Below, in pieces: positions 1 to 9,156 of a DNA stretch of 64,000 nt (positions are counted from its first letter, which is position 1; every line of letters starts with the position of its first letter). The position numbers and the translations under genes were made by a program. The stretch comes from Nodosilinea sp. PGN35 (GTDB lineage: Bacteria > Cyanobacteriota > Cyanobacteriia > Phormidesmidales > Phormidesmidaceae): positions 124,001 through 188,000 of the forward strand of contig NZ_JAQKQJ010000007.1 in NCBI RefSeq assembly GCF_029109325.1. Reading direction: 5' to 3'. A model generated the notes under the pieces. It saw nothing but the letters and a program-made list of their open reading frames with translations, ran no database searches and was not told the origin of the DNA.

Positions 1-269
1 CCAGAAAATATCCCCTGTAGCGCGAAGGAGTCAATTTTCAGCTCATCCTGAAGAATGCGAGCGAGCGCCGTGCGAATAGTCTCCCCCTTGCAAATCCTGC
101 CCCCTGGCACAAACCATTTGCCCTTAGCAGGGCTGTTGATTCGTTTTCCCTTCAGAATTGCTCCATCGGCGGTACGAAGAACAATATCAATAGAAACCAG
201 CTTAGCGTTGTCAATAAGATTTAAAAAATCATCCTGGGTCAGATGCTTGGAAGAATTAGTTTTAACCAT
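1..269 (-). CDS. GDP-mannose mannosyl hydrolase-like NUDIX protein (partial, runs off left edge)
   Basis: This is the N-terminal 89 codons of a minus-strand gene whose end lies outside the window. The start is the ATG at 269-267. The translation carries LVSIDIV, then LKGKRINSPAKGKWFVPGG and an acidic stretch (CKGETIRTALARIL), which is the opening of a NUDIX box. The KR-N-PA-G-WFVPGGR pattern is typical of the Gmm/NudD family, which hydrolyses GDP-mannose to GDP and mannose and is usually found in nucleotide-sugar or polysaccharide gene sets. Seen directly: the motif. Known of the family: the reaction. The catalytic glutamates and the C-terminus are not visible, so another NUDIX specificity cannot be excluded. 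Confidence 0.72.
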   Translation of the reverse strand, partial: MVKTNSSKHLTQDDFLNLIDNAKLVSIDIVLRTADGAILKGKRINSPAKGKWFVPGGRICKGETIRTALARILQDELKIDSFALQGIFS

Positions 270-527
270 CGTGCGTCGAGGAGTTGACTCTCTACAGAAT
301 GAGCTTGTCCAGCAGTGGAGTTTTCGCCCTGGCCCTCTCCTGAGAGCAGAAGGCCAATAGGGAAAGAATTGGCGCTTTGTCTGAATCTGGAGCCTTAAGA
401 TTCTCGACTCTATTGTAGCGATCGCAACTCCCCCTTACCCTGAGGTAGGGCGCTGGCGATCTGGCTCGCCCTCGGCATTGAGTAAGCGCATGGACAAGGT
501 ACGACAACGGTATTGGATGAGGTGGCT

Positions 528-1622
528 ATGGCAGAAACTCCCCTTCGTGTGGCGGTAGTCGGCACCGGCTTTGGGCAAAAAGTACACATTCCGGGCTTGC
601 AGGCCCACCACCGCACCGAGGTGGTGGCGGTGTACCACCGCGATCTGGCCAGGGCCAGGGCGATCGCCGCCGCCCACGGCATTGCCCTAGCCTGCGACAG
701 CGTCGAAAGCCTGGTGGCGCTGCCCGAGGTAGATGCCGTCACGGTAGCCACGCCGCCGTTTTTGCACTACGCCCAAGCCAAAACTGTGCTCGAAGCTGGC
801 AAGCATCTGCTGCTCGAAAAGCCCACGGCCCTGTCGGGGGCCGAGGCCGAAGCCATTGCCCAACTGGCGAGCGATCGCGGCCTGATTGCCACCATGGACT
901 TCGAGTTTCGCTTCGTGCCCGCCTGGCAGCGGCTGGCGGAGCTGCTGGCGGGCGGCTACGTCGGCAACCTGCGGTTTGTCAACATCACCTGGACGGTGCC
1001 GGGCCGCGCCGACCCCAGCCGTCCCTGGAACTGGTACTCGCAGCGCGACCAGGGAGGCGGTGCCCTGGGGGCCTTTGCCTCCCACAGCTTTGACTACATC
1101 ACCTGGCTGTTTGGCCCCATCCGGCGGCTGTGCGCCCGCCTCAGCACCGCCATTCCCCAGCGGCCCGACACCGCTGGCAAGCTTCAGTCGGTAGATGCCG
1201 ACGACACCTGTAGTTTGATGCTCGATCTGGCCAGCGGTGTCCCCTGCCAGGTGGCGATTAGCTCCGTCACCTACGCTGGGCGGGGCCACTGGGTGGAGGT
1301 CTACGGCGACGGTGGCACCCTGGTGCTGGGCAGCGACAACCTCACCGACTACGTCCACGGCTTTAGGCTCTGGGGCAGCCAGGGGGGAGCCGCCCTCGAA
1401 GCACTACAGGTGCCCGATCGCCTGCAATTTCCCACCACCTACGGCGATGGCCGCATCGCTCCCTTTGTGCGGGTGCTCAACCACTGGGTCAGCGATATCG
1501 ACCGGGGCCAGGCCACCGCGCCGTCGATCTGGGATGGGGTGCGATCGCAGCAGCTGATGGATTTGGCCCACCAGTCCCACCGCCAAAATACCTGGGTTGA
1601 GGTACCTCCAGCCCGTCCCTAG
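528..1622 (+). CDS. Gfo/Idh/MocA family NAD(P)-dependent oxidoreductase
   Basis: About 364 residues, the usual length for the family. The N-terminal Rossmann fold has VAVVGTGFGQKVHIPGL (GxGxxG type) near residues 8-25. The EKPTAL motif (residues about 106-111) is the Gfo/Idh/MocA signature and contributes the catalytic Lys. The C-terminal alpha/beta domain has GGALGAFASHSFDYITWLFG, with the His-containing signature. These enzymes oxidise or reduce sugars, inositols or biliverdin-like substrates using NAD(P); the substrate cannot be read from the sequence. The ATG at 528 is preferred because GAGG lies 5-9 bases upstream; an in-frame TTG at 513 would add five residues. The gene stands alone, with 258 bp upstream that hold no other gene. 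Confidence 0.88.
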   Translation: MAETPLRVAVVGTGFGQKVHIPGLQAHHRTEVVAVYHRDLARARAIAAAHGIALACDSVESLVALPEVDAVTVATPPFLHYAQAKTVLEAGKHLLLEKPTALSGAEAEAIAQLASDRGLIATMDFEFRFVPAWQRLAELLAGGYVGNLRFVNITWTVPGRADPSRPWNWYSQRDQGGGALGAFASHSFDYITWLFGPIRRLCARLSTAIPQRPDTAGKLQSVDADDTCSLMLDLASGVPCQVAISSVTYAGRGHWVEVYGDGGTLVLGSDNLTDYVHGFRLWGSQGGAALEALQVPDRLQFPTTYGDGRIAPFVRVLNHWVSDIDRGQATAPSIWDGVRSQQLMDLAHQSHRQNTWVEVPPARP

Positions 1623-1763
1623 GTGTAGAAATGTTCCCGATTTAGACGGCCCCTTCCTTTGGGGCTGGGGGTAAAGGGTATCCTCAGGGCATCCTTAACC
1701 TATAACGGTGCAGCGTTTAAGCCAGCTCTATCGCCCCTTCCCTAGCCACCGTTCCGGTGATCC

Positions 1764-2576
1764 ATGTCGTTTCAAAGATATCCCCTAGCTACAGTTCAAA
1801 AAGTTAGCCAGTTTATTCGCGAAACTCTGGTGCTACCCCCCCACGAGCAGCAGCCTAGCCAAATCAGCGTAGAAAACAGCGATGGCGATGGCGATGGCCC
1901 CATACCAGACTCGCTCAACGCCCTCGGTGACCTATTTCGGGTTGGCGATATGCCCGAAGACAACATCCCCGCTCCCAATACCGAGGGGCGATGGTTTGTC
2001 AGCACCCTAGATCCCGCCGAGGCCCTAGTCAAGCTGCCCGGCCTGTGGATGCGACCCGGCATTCGCCTGGTGTCGTACCTGCGGCAGGACACCAACGGCG
2101 GCATGGGGGCAACCGTGGCCCTGCCCAGCCTGCTCAGCACCACCGAATATCTAGACGAGGCCATTGGCAAAGTTGCCGCCCCCGACCAGGCCCCCAGCCC
2201 CCTGGGGGCGCTGCCCAACCTGATGGCCGGTATCGACGGCGACGGTTCGCTGGCGTCTTTTTTGGCTGCCTCTATCTTTACCCGCGAAGTGCGCGAGTTT
2301 GGCCGCTTTGGCCGCTACGCCCGGTGGGTGCACCACCGCTTTGTCACTGCTCCGCCCCAGCAGATTCCGTGGCAGTGGCGCACCAAAATCCCGGAGGACT
2401 TTTCTCCCAAGGTGGTGCTGCGCCCCGATGCTGAAATCATCGTCGAGTTTTACACCTGCCGAGTACAGAAGCCCATCGTCCTGTTTCGCCACCTCGATCG
2501 CTACCCGCCCAATAGCTATACCGCTGAGAATCAGGATCAGGTGGTAGCGGTCGCGGGAACGGCGGCGGGCAAGTGA
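1764..2576 (+). CDS. conserved hypothetical protein, cytosolic
   Basis: A 270-residue soluble protein without signal peptide or membrane segment. It begins MSFQRYPLATVQKVSQFIR, has an acidic low-complexity linker (SDGDGDG near residues 39-45), and a conserved-looking middle with GRWFVSTLDPAEALVKLPG and WMRPGIRLVSYLRQD. The C-terminal half is rich in Arg and aromatic residues (FGRFGRYARWVHHRF). I do not recognise a characterised domain. Codon use matches the neighbours and the frame is intact, so it is very probably a real gene, likely restricted to cyanobacteria (inference). A degraded copy of the window's palindromic repeat starts six bases after the stop. Confidence 0.75.
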   Translation: MSFQRYPLATVQKVSQFIRETLVLPPHEQQPSQISVENSDGDGDGPIPDSLNALGDLFRVGDMPEDNIPAPNTEGRWFVSTLDPAEALVKLPGLWMRPGIRLVSYLRQDTNGGMGATVALPSLLSTTEYLDEAIGKVAAPDQAPSPLGALPNLMAGIDGDGSLASFLAASIFTREVREFGRFGRYARWVHHRFVTAPPQQIPWQWRTKIPEDFSPKVVLRPDAEIIVEFYTCRVQKPIVLFRHLDRYPPNSYTAENQDQVVAVAGTAAGK

Positions 2577-2581
2577 TTGCG

Positions 2582-2683
2582 TACTACAGACAGCCGAGAC
2601 GGCTATCCCACAAGATTTTTCCATGAACGTTCCAACGTTTGAACGTTCTGGCGGTTTTTGGTGCCCTAACCAGCGTGACTATA
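2582..2683. repeat. degraded copy of the ~104-bp palindromic MITE-like element
   Basis: The stretch runs from TACTACAG to GTGACTATA and has a central inverted repeat around CGTTCCAACGTTTGAACG. Its right end (CCCTAACCAGCGTGACTATA) matches the right arm of the better-preserved copy at 38955-39058, with a short deletion. The left arm is strongly diverged. It sits between the hypothetical gene and hppD, within six bases of the upstream stop codon, so it may now act as a terminator-like hairpin. Confidence 0.6.
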
Positions 2684-2833
2684 GCCGGGCTAACCCCCCC
2701 CCTGGGAACCGAGACCGGCGCTAAAACCGTCACCCCCCTAGGTATCTAAACGAAAATCTTCTCCCCCGGAGGACTTGGGGGGGGTAGGTTTGTGCTCCAA
2801 TAACAGCGAGACAACCACGGTAACCTTGGCCCT

Positions 2834-3934
2834 ATGGAGTTCAACCATCTGAGTTTTTATGTGGATGAGGTGGCCCCCTGGCGCGACTGGTTTGTCCAGT
2901 CGTGGGGGGGGGTCTGGCTCACTCAGCCCCCAGGGCAGCCAGCGGGCGAGACGGCCTTGGTGTATGTGGGACAGGTGCCGCTGCTGCTGGTCGCCGATGC
3001 GGCGATAGTCACCGCTTACCTAGACAAGCACCCGCCGGGCATCGGTGACGTTGCCCTACGGGTTGGCGACCTAGAGCAAACCCTGCACCAGGTCGTCACC
3101 GCCGGCGGCACGATACTCCAGCCCATGACCCTCGATCCGTGGGGGCGGGGGCGGTGGGGACAAATTCAAGGCTGGGGATCGCTCAGCCATACCCTGGTAG
3201 AGTCGTGGCAGGCAGAGCCCTGGGTGCCGGGAATTGCCCCCAGCGCCTCCACCGGCCCCGCCGCCCCCAGCAGCCTGATCACCGCCATTGACCATGCCGT
3301 AGTCAACGTTCCCACGGGGGAGCTGCCCCAGGCGGTAGCCTGGTACACCAGTCAGCTTGGCTTTCAGCCCCGGCAGCGGTTTGCCATTGACACCTCGCGC
3401 TCAGGGCTGCTGAGCCAGGTGCTGGCCCATCCCCAGGGCAGCGCCCAACTGCCGATCAATGAACCCGCCACGGCCAACTCCCAGGTGCAGGAGTTTCTCG
3501 ACTACAACCGGGGTGGCGGCATCCAGCATGTGGCGCTCCACACCGACGATATTGTCCGCACGGTGGAGCAGTTGCGCCAGGGGGGCATTAGCTTTTTGCC
3601 GGTGCCCCAGAGCTACTACGAGGCCCTAGGAGATCGCCCCGGCTATCAAGCCCAGGGCGATCTGCCGTCGGAGTGGCTGTACCAGCGCGAGGCCGCCATT
3701 GCCCGCCTGCAAATTTTGGTCGATTGGGAACCCCACCTGCCCCAGGCGCGTTTGCTGCAAACCTTTACCCAGCCCTTTTTGAGCATTCCTACCGTGTTTT
3801 TTGAGCTGATTCAGCGGCAGGTGGTGCGGGTTGATGGCAACCTAGCCCAAGCCCAGGGGTTTGGGGAACGGAACTTTCAAGCGCTGTTTGAGGCGATTGA
3901 ACGGGAGCAGATGAAGCGGGGCAGTTTGACGTAG
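2834..3934 (+). CDS. hppD: 4-hydroxyphenylpyruvate dioxygenase
   Basis: A 366-residue two-module VOC (glyoxalase-fold) protein. The C-terminal module carries the expected 2-His-1-Glu iron triad: His154 (AIDHAVVNV), His232 (GGGIQHVALHTDDI) and Glu324 (VFFELIQRQ). HPPD converts 4-hydroxyphenylpyruvate to homogentisate using Fe(II) and O2, the first committed step to tocopherol (and, in some organisms, plastoquinone) head groups. The sequence is nearer the divergent cyanobacterial HPPD type than the bacterial catabolic type, whose operon partners are absent here. The start ATG at 2834 opens MEFNHLSFYVDEV, a normal VOC beginning. A fumarylacetoacetase-family gene lies 10 kb away but is not linked in an operon. 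Confidence 0.9.
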   Translation: MEFNHLSFYVDEVAPWRDWFVQSWGGVWLTQPPGQPAGETALVYVGQVPLLLVADAAIVTAYLDKHPPGIGDVALRVGDLEQTLHQVVTAGGTILQPMTLDPWGRGRWGQIQGWGSLSHTLVESWQAEPWVPGIAPSASTGPAAPSSLITAIDHAVVNVPTGELPQAVAWYTSQLGFQPRQRFAIDTSRSGLLSQVLAHPQGSAQLPINEPATANSQVQEFLDYNRGGGIQHVALHTDDIVRTVEQLRQGGISFLPVPQSYYEALGDRPGYQAQGDLPSEWLYQREAAIARLQILVDWEPHLPQARLLQTFTQPFLSIPTVFFELIQRQVVRVDGNLAQAQGFGERNFQALFEAIEREQMKRGSLT

Positions 3935-4050
3935 CCGAGGAACTAAAAGCACCGCCCTATGCCGATGTCAGGGAACCTTGATACCCAGGCCGACGTAGGG
4001 CAGATCGCCAGCGGAGCGGCGGGCTAGCACCGATCATTAGCGCAGAAAGC

Positions 4051-4659
4051 CTAGCGCAGAAAGCTGCTCACCGTCCACAGGGACAGGCAGGTCACTGCGG
4101 CGGCGATCGCATCGGGACTGGCCCAGGCAAACTGTGCCCCCTGGGGGATCAGCAGCTGGCCTACGGTCAGTCCCAGGGCGAGACCGGCGGCCAGCCCCCC
4201 CAGGGTGAGCAGCACCGATCGCCAGAACTTGTTTTCCTTGCGGTTGAGAAAGTAGATGGCCGCTCCGATGGCCACCGCCAGCGCCAGGGAGGGTGCCGCA
4301 AAGCCCAACAGCGTCAGCCCGGCGTAGGTCACGGCGGGCCAGAGAATGTCGTCGCGGCTGGGGGTATCGACCAGGCTGTTGAGCCAGTCAGGGCGAGGCA
4401 GCGAGGGAGAGGACTTGACCGGTGGCGGTGTTTCGGGCACGTTTTCGGCAAAGCGAATGCGGTCGGGCACCTTGATTTTGCCCTCCTGACGGAGCCGCAG
4501 GCGCTCCATCAAAATGGCGTCGTAGGCGGCTTCGACGGCGGCCTGCTGCTTAGGCTCTTCGACATACTGATCGACCAGGCGATCGCGAGCCGCCTGAATT
4601 TCTTCAAAGGTCGAGGCTTCCGTCAGCCCCAGCAGTTCGTACGAATTTTGGTCGCTCAT
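4051..4659 (-). CDS. CPP1-like J-domain-like membrane protein
   Basis: 202 residues starting MSDQNSYELLGL; the ATG at 4659 is chosen over a longer in-frame extension because MSDQNxYE is the usual family start. The first ~65 residues resemble a J-domain (YELLGLTEASTFEEIQAARDRL) but lack the HPD motif. After a proline-rich linker there are three or four hydrophobic segments (residues about 115-200). This architecture is that of the CPP1 family, known in plants as the chaperone-like protein of protochlorophyllide oxidoreductase; its cyanobacterial role is inferred. A 13-bp direct repeat (TAGCGCAGAAAGC at 4038 and 4052) spans the stop codon. It converges on hppD. Confidence 0.85.
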   Translation of the reverse strand: MSDQNSYELLGLTEASTFEEIQAARDRLVDQYVEEPKQQAAVEAAYDAILMERLRLRQEGKIKVPDRIRFAENVPETPPPVKSSPSLPRPDWLNSLVDTPSRDDILWPAVTYAGLTLLGFAAPSLALAVAIGAAIYFLNRKENKFWRSVLLTLGGLAAGLALGLTVGQLLIPQGAQFAWASPDAIAAAVTCLSLWTVSSFLR

Positions 4660-4930
4660 CTGCAAAACTCCAAAACCCCCAGACGACTTGACAACAACAG
4701 CCTGCCTCAACCGAATCTAACACCCAGGCCTGATGACAGTAGCCTAAACCCAGTGTAACTAGCGACCCCACAAATAGGGAACACCCGCCTCGGTGGGCAC
4801 CCCCCTGGGCACATCTTACGACCTGAGCCGGGCCGAGGGCTCCGAGCGCAATTTTTGTTTGCGTGGTGCGAGGGCCGGCACACCCCCTAGGATGGGGAAT
4901 AGTTTTGGCGTTTTGCGAGTGCTTAGCCCC

Positions 4931-6559
4931 ATGGGTACAACGTTTGCGATGGGTTGGTGGCTGGCCCAGGGGCCAGCGGGGGCAGAGGCGCTGGCAGGGA
5001 CTGGCGGCAGTGTCACCAGCCTGGTCAACACCTTGATCGTGTTGCTGCTGGTGGCCACGGTGGTCGCCCTGATCACCCGGCGGCTGCGCATCCCCTACGT
5101 GGTGGGGCTGGTGCTGGCGGGGCTGACGATTACTAAGTCGCTGCTGCCGGGGACGGTGGGCCTCAACCCTGAGGTGATTTTGAACCTGTTTTTGCCGATC
5201 TTGATCTTTGAGGCGGCTATCAACACCGACATTAGCCGGTTGCGCAGCACCATTAAGCCCATTGCCCTGATTGCGGGGCCGGGGGTACTGCTGGCGGCTG
5301 TGATCACTGCGGCCCTGCTCCAGTGGGGGCTGGGGCTGGCCACCATTACCGCCGCCGCCATTGGGGTTATTTTAACCATCACCGATACAGTATCGGTGAT
5401 CGCCGCCTTTAGAACCGTGCCGGTTCCCCCCCGGCTGGCCACCATCGTTGAGGGCGAAAGCCTGTTTAACGACGGCACGGCGCTGGTGCTGCTGGGCATG
5501 ATCACCACTATCCACCTGCAGGGGTCGTTTACGGCCTGGCAGGGCCTTCAGCAGGTGGTGATTGCCTTTGTCGGCGGGGGCATCCTGGGGCTGGGGCTGG
5601 GCTACCTGTGCGTGGGCCTGTTTCAGCAGCTTGACGATGCCCTGAGCAATATTCTGCTGACGGTGGCGGTGTCGCTGGGTACGTTTCAGATTGGGCAGGC
5701 CCTGGGGGTGTCCAGCGCGATCGCCGTCGTGGTTGCCGGGCTGGTGATCGGCGAGCTGGGCTTTCGCCAGACCTCGGCCTCTACCAAAGTCTCCCTGCTC
5801 AACTTTTGGGAATACGCCGGGTTCGGGGTGAACACCTTTATCTTTTTGCTGGTGGGCATTGAGGTCGATCCGGAGGTGCTGCTGCAAACTATTCCGGCGG
5901 CGCTGTTTGCGGTGCTGGCCTACCAGACGGGCCGCATTTTAACCACCTACCCCCTGCTGTACCTGCTGGGTTTTTGCGATCGCCCCCTGCCCCTGCGCTG
6001 GCAGCACGTGCTGATCTTGGGCAACGTCAAAGGGTCGCTGTCGATGGCGTTAGCGCTCAGCCTGCCCCCCGACCTGCCGGGGCGGCAGCAGGTGGTCGCC
6101 CTGGTGTTTAGCACCGTGCTGGTGTCGCTGGTGGGCCAGGGGCTCAGCCTGCCGGTGCTAGTCAAGCGGCTGCGGCTCACCATCCCCTCAGCCACCAAAA
6201 AACGGCTTGAAACCCTCCAGCTCAACCTGATTGCCGCCAAGGCCGGTCAGCAAGAACTGGCCAGTCTGCTCCAGTCGGGCAGTTTGCCCAAAAACCTCTA
6301 CGAAGAGCTGTTTGCCGCCTACCAGGCCCAGATCGCCAGCGCCGATCGCGATCTGCGCGAGTTCTACAACCAGCGCACCCTCAACGATGCCGCCCATCTA
6401 GAAGACCAGAGCCACCTAGACGGGCTGCGCCGCCGCCTGTACCTGGCCGAAAAAGGGGCCGTCAATGACGCCCTGCGCAAGGGGCTGCTGTCCGAAGAAA
6501 CCAGCCAGCTCTACGTCAGGGCGCTCAACGAGAAACTGCTGTCGCTTAAGGATGACTGA
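4931..6559 (+). CDS. CPA1-family Na+(K+)/H+ antiporter (NhaP-like)
   Basis: About 542 residues with 11-13 hydrophobic segments, then a hydrophilic C-terminal tail of roughly 110 residues rich in Arg, Glu and Gln (QQELASLLQSGSLPKNLYEE). CPA1 hallmarks are visible: ITDTVSVIAAFRTV and GESLFNDGTALVLL, whose acidic residue pair forms the ion site, and GNVKGSLSMALALSLP. The protein exchanges cytoplasmic Na+ or K+ for protons across the plasma or thylakoid membrane. The start is uncertain: ATGs at 4793, 4892 and 4931 are in frame; I use 4931 because it leaves a short leader before the first membrane helix. It converges on a TrkA-type K+ regulator 51 bp away. Confidence 0.9.
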   Translation: MGTTFAMGWWLAQGPAGAEALAGTGGSVTSLVNTLIVLLLVATVVALITRRLRIPYVVGLVLAGLTITKSLLPGTVGLNPEVILNLFLPILIFEAAINTDISRLRSTIKPIALIAGPGVLLAAVITAALLQWGLGLATITAAAIGVILTITDTVSVIAAFRTVPVPPRLATIVEGESLFNDGTALVLLGMITTIHLQGSFTAWQGLQQVVIAFVGGGILGLGLGYLCVGLFQQLDDALSNILLTVAVSLGTFQIGQALGVSSAIAVVVAGLVIGELGFRQTSASTKVSLLNFWEYAGFGVNTFIFLLVGIEVDPEVLLQTIPAALFAVLAYQTGRILTTYPLLYLLGFCDRPLPLRWQHVLILGNVKGSLSMALALSLPPDLPGRQQVVALVFSTVLVSLVGQGLSLPVLVKRLRLTIPSATKKRLETLQLNLIAAKAGQQELASLLQSGSLPKNLYEELFAAYQAQIASADRDLREFYNQRTLNDAAHLEDQSHLDGLRRRLYLAEKGAVNDALRKGLLSEETSQLYVRALNEKLLSLKDD

Positions 6560-6610
6560 TCGCCAGAGCCAGCCCCCAGTCGACCGTTCCCCAATTGACG
6601 GCTAGCTGCA

Positions 6611-7288
6611 TCACGAACATAGCCCCATGAAGTCGAGCATCTTTCGCACCAGGCCGGGTTTGGTCACCGCCAAAATGGTGGACCCACTTTCCAGCACCGT
6701 ACTGCCGTTGGGAATGGTCAAATCTTCCTGGGGGTGGGCCTGGTAGCCAATGATCAGCGTACCCGCCGGAAACCGCGCATCTTGGGCAATTTCGGCCACG
6801 GTGCGGCCCACGATGGTGCACTGCTGAGGAATCGGCAGCTTGAGCACCTCCACCTGGCCCTGCTCAAAGTGCATCATGGCTTCCACCTGGGGATACTCGA
6901 TGGCGCTGACAATGCGGTTGATGGTGAGTTCGGTGGTGCTGATGGTGTGGGTGGCCCCGGCCAGTTGGTAGGGCTCGGCAAAGTCGCGATCGCTCATGCG
7001 CACCACGGTCTGGGGCACCCCGTAGTGCTTTGACAGCGTGACGATGGCCAGATTGAGGGCGTCCTCGGGCAGAGCCGCAATCACCGCGTCGGCCTTGCGA
7101 ATGCCCGCCTCCAGCAGAGTGGTGGTATTTACGGCGCTGCCCTCAAAGGCCATGACGCCGATCTTTTCACGGGCGTACTGGCAGGCCAGCGGGTCAGTAT
7201 CGACTACCGCCACCGTGTGGCCTTCCTCTAGCAGGGTTTTAGCCAGGTCTAGGCCGAGCATGCCAGCGCCGCCAATCAATACGTACAT
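6611..7288 (-). CDS. TrkA/KtrA-type NAD-binding regulator of K+ transport
   Basis: 225 residues. An RCK N domain has the Rossmann motif LIGGAGMLG (residues 4-12) and an acidic residue (Asp30 in VVDTDP) that would bind the ribose of NAD. A C-terminal RCK/TrkA_C domain (about residues 135-215) has QCTIVGRTVAEIAQ and GTLIIGYQ. Such subunits form rings on Trk/Ktr K+ transporters and gate them in response to nucleotides. No transporter subunit is adjacent; the only neighbour is the convergent CPA1 antiporter, so a shared role in cation homeostasis is inference. The start at 7288 (MYVLIGG) is tight against the Rossmann strand, as is usual. Confidence 0.88.
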   Translation of the reverse strand: MYVLIGGAGMLGLDLAKTLLEEGHTVAVVDTDPLACQYAREKIGVMAFEGSAVNTTTLLEAGIRKADAVIAALPEDALNLAIVTLSKHYGVPQTVVRMSDRDFAEPYQLAGATHTISTTELTINRIVSAIEYPQVEAMMHFEQGQVEVLKLPIPQQCTIVGRTVAEIAQDARFPAGTLIIGYQAHPQEDLTIPNGSTVLESGSTILAVTKPGLVRKMLDFMGLCS

Positions 7289-7493
7289 GGTTAACGACTC
7301 CTTAATATTCAGTGGTCATGCTGAGGGGTAAGGCAACGATAGATATACCCTCCTGGGGGGATATTCAAAAATCAGCCCTTTAGTATGCTCACCCCATTCA
7401 TTGTAGAGAGACCATGCCCTGTCGGGCGACTCCGCCGGGTCGTCCACCGCTGCCGCCGTCTCGACTGATTTACTCATTTCTTGGAGTTGACCC

Positions 7494-8303
7494 ATGAAAG
7501 GACTTGTCGGCAAAACCGCTCTGATCACTGGCGCTTCGTCAGGCATCGGTCAGGCCATTGCCATCCGCCTGGCGGAGGAGGGCTGCAACATTGTCATCAA
7601 CTACCGCAGCAACCCCGATGCCGCCGAAGACACCCGCCGCCAGGCCATGGAGAAAGCCTGTCAAGACGTAGAAAACTGTGGCGTTAAGGCCCTGCTGGTC
7701 AAGGGCGATGTGTCCCAGGAGGCCGATGCCATAGCCCTGGTACAGCAGACCGTCGAGCACTTTGGCCAGCTGGACATTTTAATCAACAACGCTGGGGTGC
7801 AGACCGAAAGCCCCTCCGACGCGATCGAGGCCGATAGCTTTGACTGGGTACTCGGAGTCAACCTGCGCGGGGCCTACCTGTGCGCCCGCGAAACCATCAA
7901 ACATCTGCTGGCCCAAAATCGCCCGGGCAGCATCATCAACATTTCCAGTGTCCATGAAATCATTCCCCGACCCCAGTATCTGAGCTACTCCATCAGCAAA
8001 GGCGGCCTGGGCAATATGACCAAAACCCTGGCGCTGGAATACGCAGCCCGAGGTATTCGCGTCAACGGCATTGCCCCCGGAGCGACCATCACCCCAATCA
8101 ACGAGGCCTGGACCGAAGACCCTGAAAAGCAGGCCGAGGTTGAGAGCCACATTCCCATGGGTCGAGCCGGCACCAGCGAGGAGATGGCCGCTGCTGTTGC
8201 CTTTTTGGCCTCTGACGAAGCTGCCTACATCACTGGGCAAACGCTTTACATTGACGGTGGGCTAACCCTGTATGCCGATTTTCAGGAGCCGTGGTCAGCT
8301 TAG
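7494..8303 (+). CDS. short-chain dehydrogenase (glucose 1-dehydrogenase-like)
   Basis: 269 residues of the classical SDR fold. The cofactor motif TGASSGIG is at residues 12-19, NNAG at 98-101, and the catalytic Ser152, Tyr165 and Lys169 lie in INISS and YSISK. PGAT(I)TPIN follows the active site and the C-terminus has ITGQTLYIDGGLTL. It is closest in feel to glucose 1-dehydrogenases, which oxidise glucose to gluconolactone with NAD(P), but SDR substrate cannot be fixed from motifs. TTGGAG upstream supports the ATG at 7494. It is followed by a repeat-rich gap and then psaD, so it is probably its own transcription unit. Confidence 0.88.
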   Translation: MKGLVGKTALITGASSGIGQAIAIRLAEEGCNIVINYRSNPDAAEDTRRQAMEKACQDVENCGVKALLVKGDVSQEADAIALVQQTVEHFGQLDILINNAGVQTESPSDAIEADSFDWVLGVNLRGAYLCARETIKHLLAQNRPGSIINISSVHEIIPRPQYLSYSISKGGLGNMTKTLALEYAARGIRVNGIAPGATITPINEAWTEDPEKQAEVESHIPMGRAGTSEEMAAAVAFLASDEAAYITGQTLYIDGGLTLYADFQEPWSA

Positions 8304-8315
8304 GGGAGGGGTGTT

Positions 8316-8360
8316 GGGTATCGGGTGTCGGGTAGCGGGTAGCGGGTAGCGGGTAGCGGT
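8316..8360 (+). repeat. heptanucleotide tandem array (GGGTAGC-type, about 6 copies)
   Basis: Units GGGTATC, GGGTGTC and then four GGGTAGC follow each other exactly every 7 bases, just after the SDR stop. About 25 bases further on, two copies of CCTGCCACCCGCT (about 8373 and 8401) complement the array, so the transcript could fold. Heptanucleotide arrays (STRR elements) are established in cyanobacteria. Confidence 0.85.
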
Positions 8361-8557
8361 TCCCCTCTATACCTGCCACCCGCTACCTTGCACCGTGAAC
8401 CTGCCACCCGCTGCCGTCAGCGGATCCCCTGCCCCTCAGCCCGCTAGCCCGTACCTGAAGAACTGTTACACTTCCTCAACAATCGGTATTACCCTCCGCT
8501 CTCGCGATGATACGATGCCCATCAAACGCCCATTAAGTGGTTGAGAGATAGGACTTC

Positions 8558-8986
8558 ATGACTGAAACGCTGACAGGTCAAACACCTATTTTTGGAGGCA
8601 GCACCGGCGGTCTCCTCACCAAGGCTTCGGTTGAAGAAAAATACGCCATCACCTGGACTAGCCCCAAAAAACAAGTTTTTGAGATGCCTACCGGTGGGGC
8701 AGCCTTCATGAACGAAGGAGACAACCTTCTTTACCTGGCTCGCAAAGAGCAGTGCCTGGCCTTGGGCAGACAGCTACGCAACAAATTTAAGCCCAGAATT
8801 GAAAACTACAAGATCTACCGCGTTTACCCCAGCGGTGAAATGCAGTACCTGCACCCGGCGGACGGCGTCTTCCCTGAGAAGGTGAACGAGGGCCGCGGAG
8901 CGGTGAACAGCATTGGTCGCAACATCGGTGCCAATCCCGATCCGGCCACCATTAAGTTTAGCGGCAAGACCCCCTACGAAGTGTAG
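8558..8986 (+). CDS. psaD: photosystem I subunit II (PsaD)
   Basis: 142 residues, the normal cyanobacterial length, beginning [20 protein letters not shown] and ending [10 protein letters not shown]. PsaD is the stromal subunit of photosystem I that helps dock ferredoxin and stabilises PsaC and PsaE. The basic stretch [19 protein letters not shown] and the [18 protein letters not shown] tail are diagnostic. The 250-bp upstream region holds the tandem array and presumably a light-regulated promoter; a clear HLR1 box could not be identified by eye. A strong hairpin terminator follows at 9064-9095. trpE follows, as it does in Synechocystis 6803. Confidence 0.98.
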   Translation: MTETLTGQTPIFGGSTGGLLTKASVEEKYAITWTSPKKQVFEMPTGGAAFMNEGDNLLYLARKEQCLALGRQLRNKFKPRIENYKIYRVYPSGEMQYLHPADGVFPEKVNEGRGAVNSIGRNIGANPDPATIKFSGKTPYEV

Positions 8987-9063
8987 GTTCCCTCGCGCAG
9001 GTTTCCTAAGCCGAGCCTGCGGACGGCTGGTCTGCCCAGTGTTGACTGTGACTGTTGTGTTGT

Positions 9064-9095
9064 AAGGGGGCATAGCTGCGGCTATGCCCCTTTTG
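9064..9095 (+). terminator. Rho-independent terminator of psaD
   Basis: A perfect 10-bp stem, GGGGCATAGC / GCTATGCCCC with loop TGCG (9067-9090), is followed by TTTT. It sits 78 bp after the psaD stop and separates psaD from trpE. Confidence 0.9.
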
Positions 9096-9156
9096 CTGTC
9101 TAGCCAATTGTGCCGGGTTTGCCATAGCCCACAACCCGATCGCTTGCGGTGCCCCG

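Noticed and set aside
8317..8557. HLR1 light-response box before psaD
   Set aside because: GTTACACTTCCTC at about 8463 only partly resembles the TTACAWWNNTTACA-type motif; not convincing.
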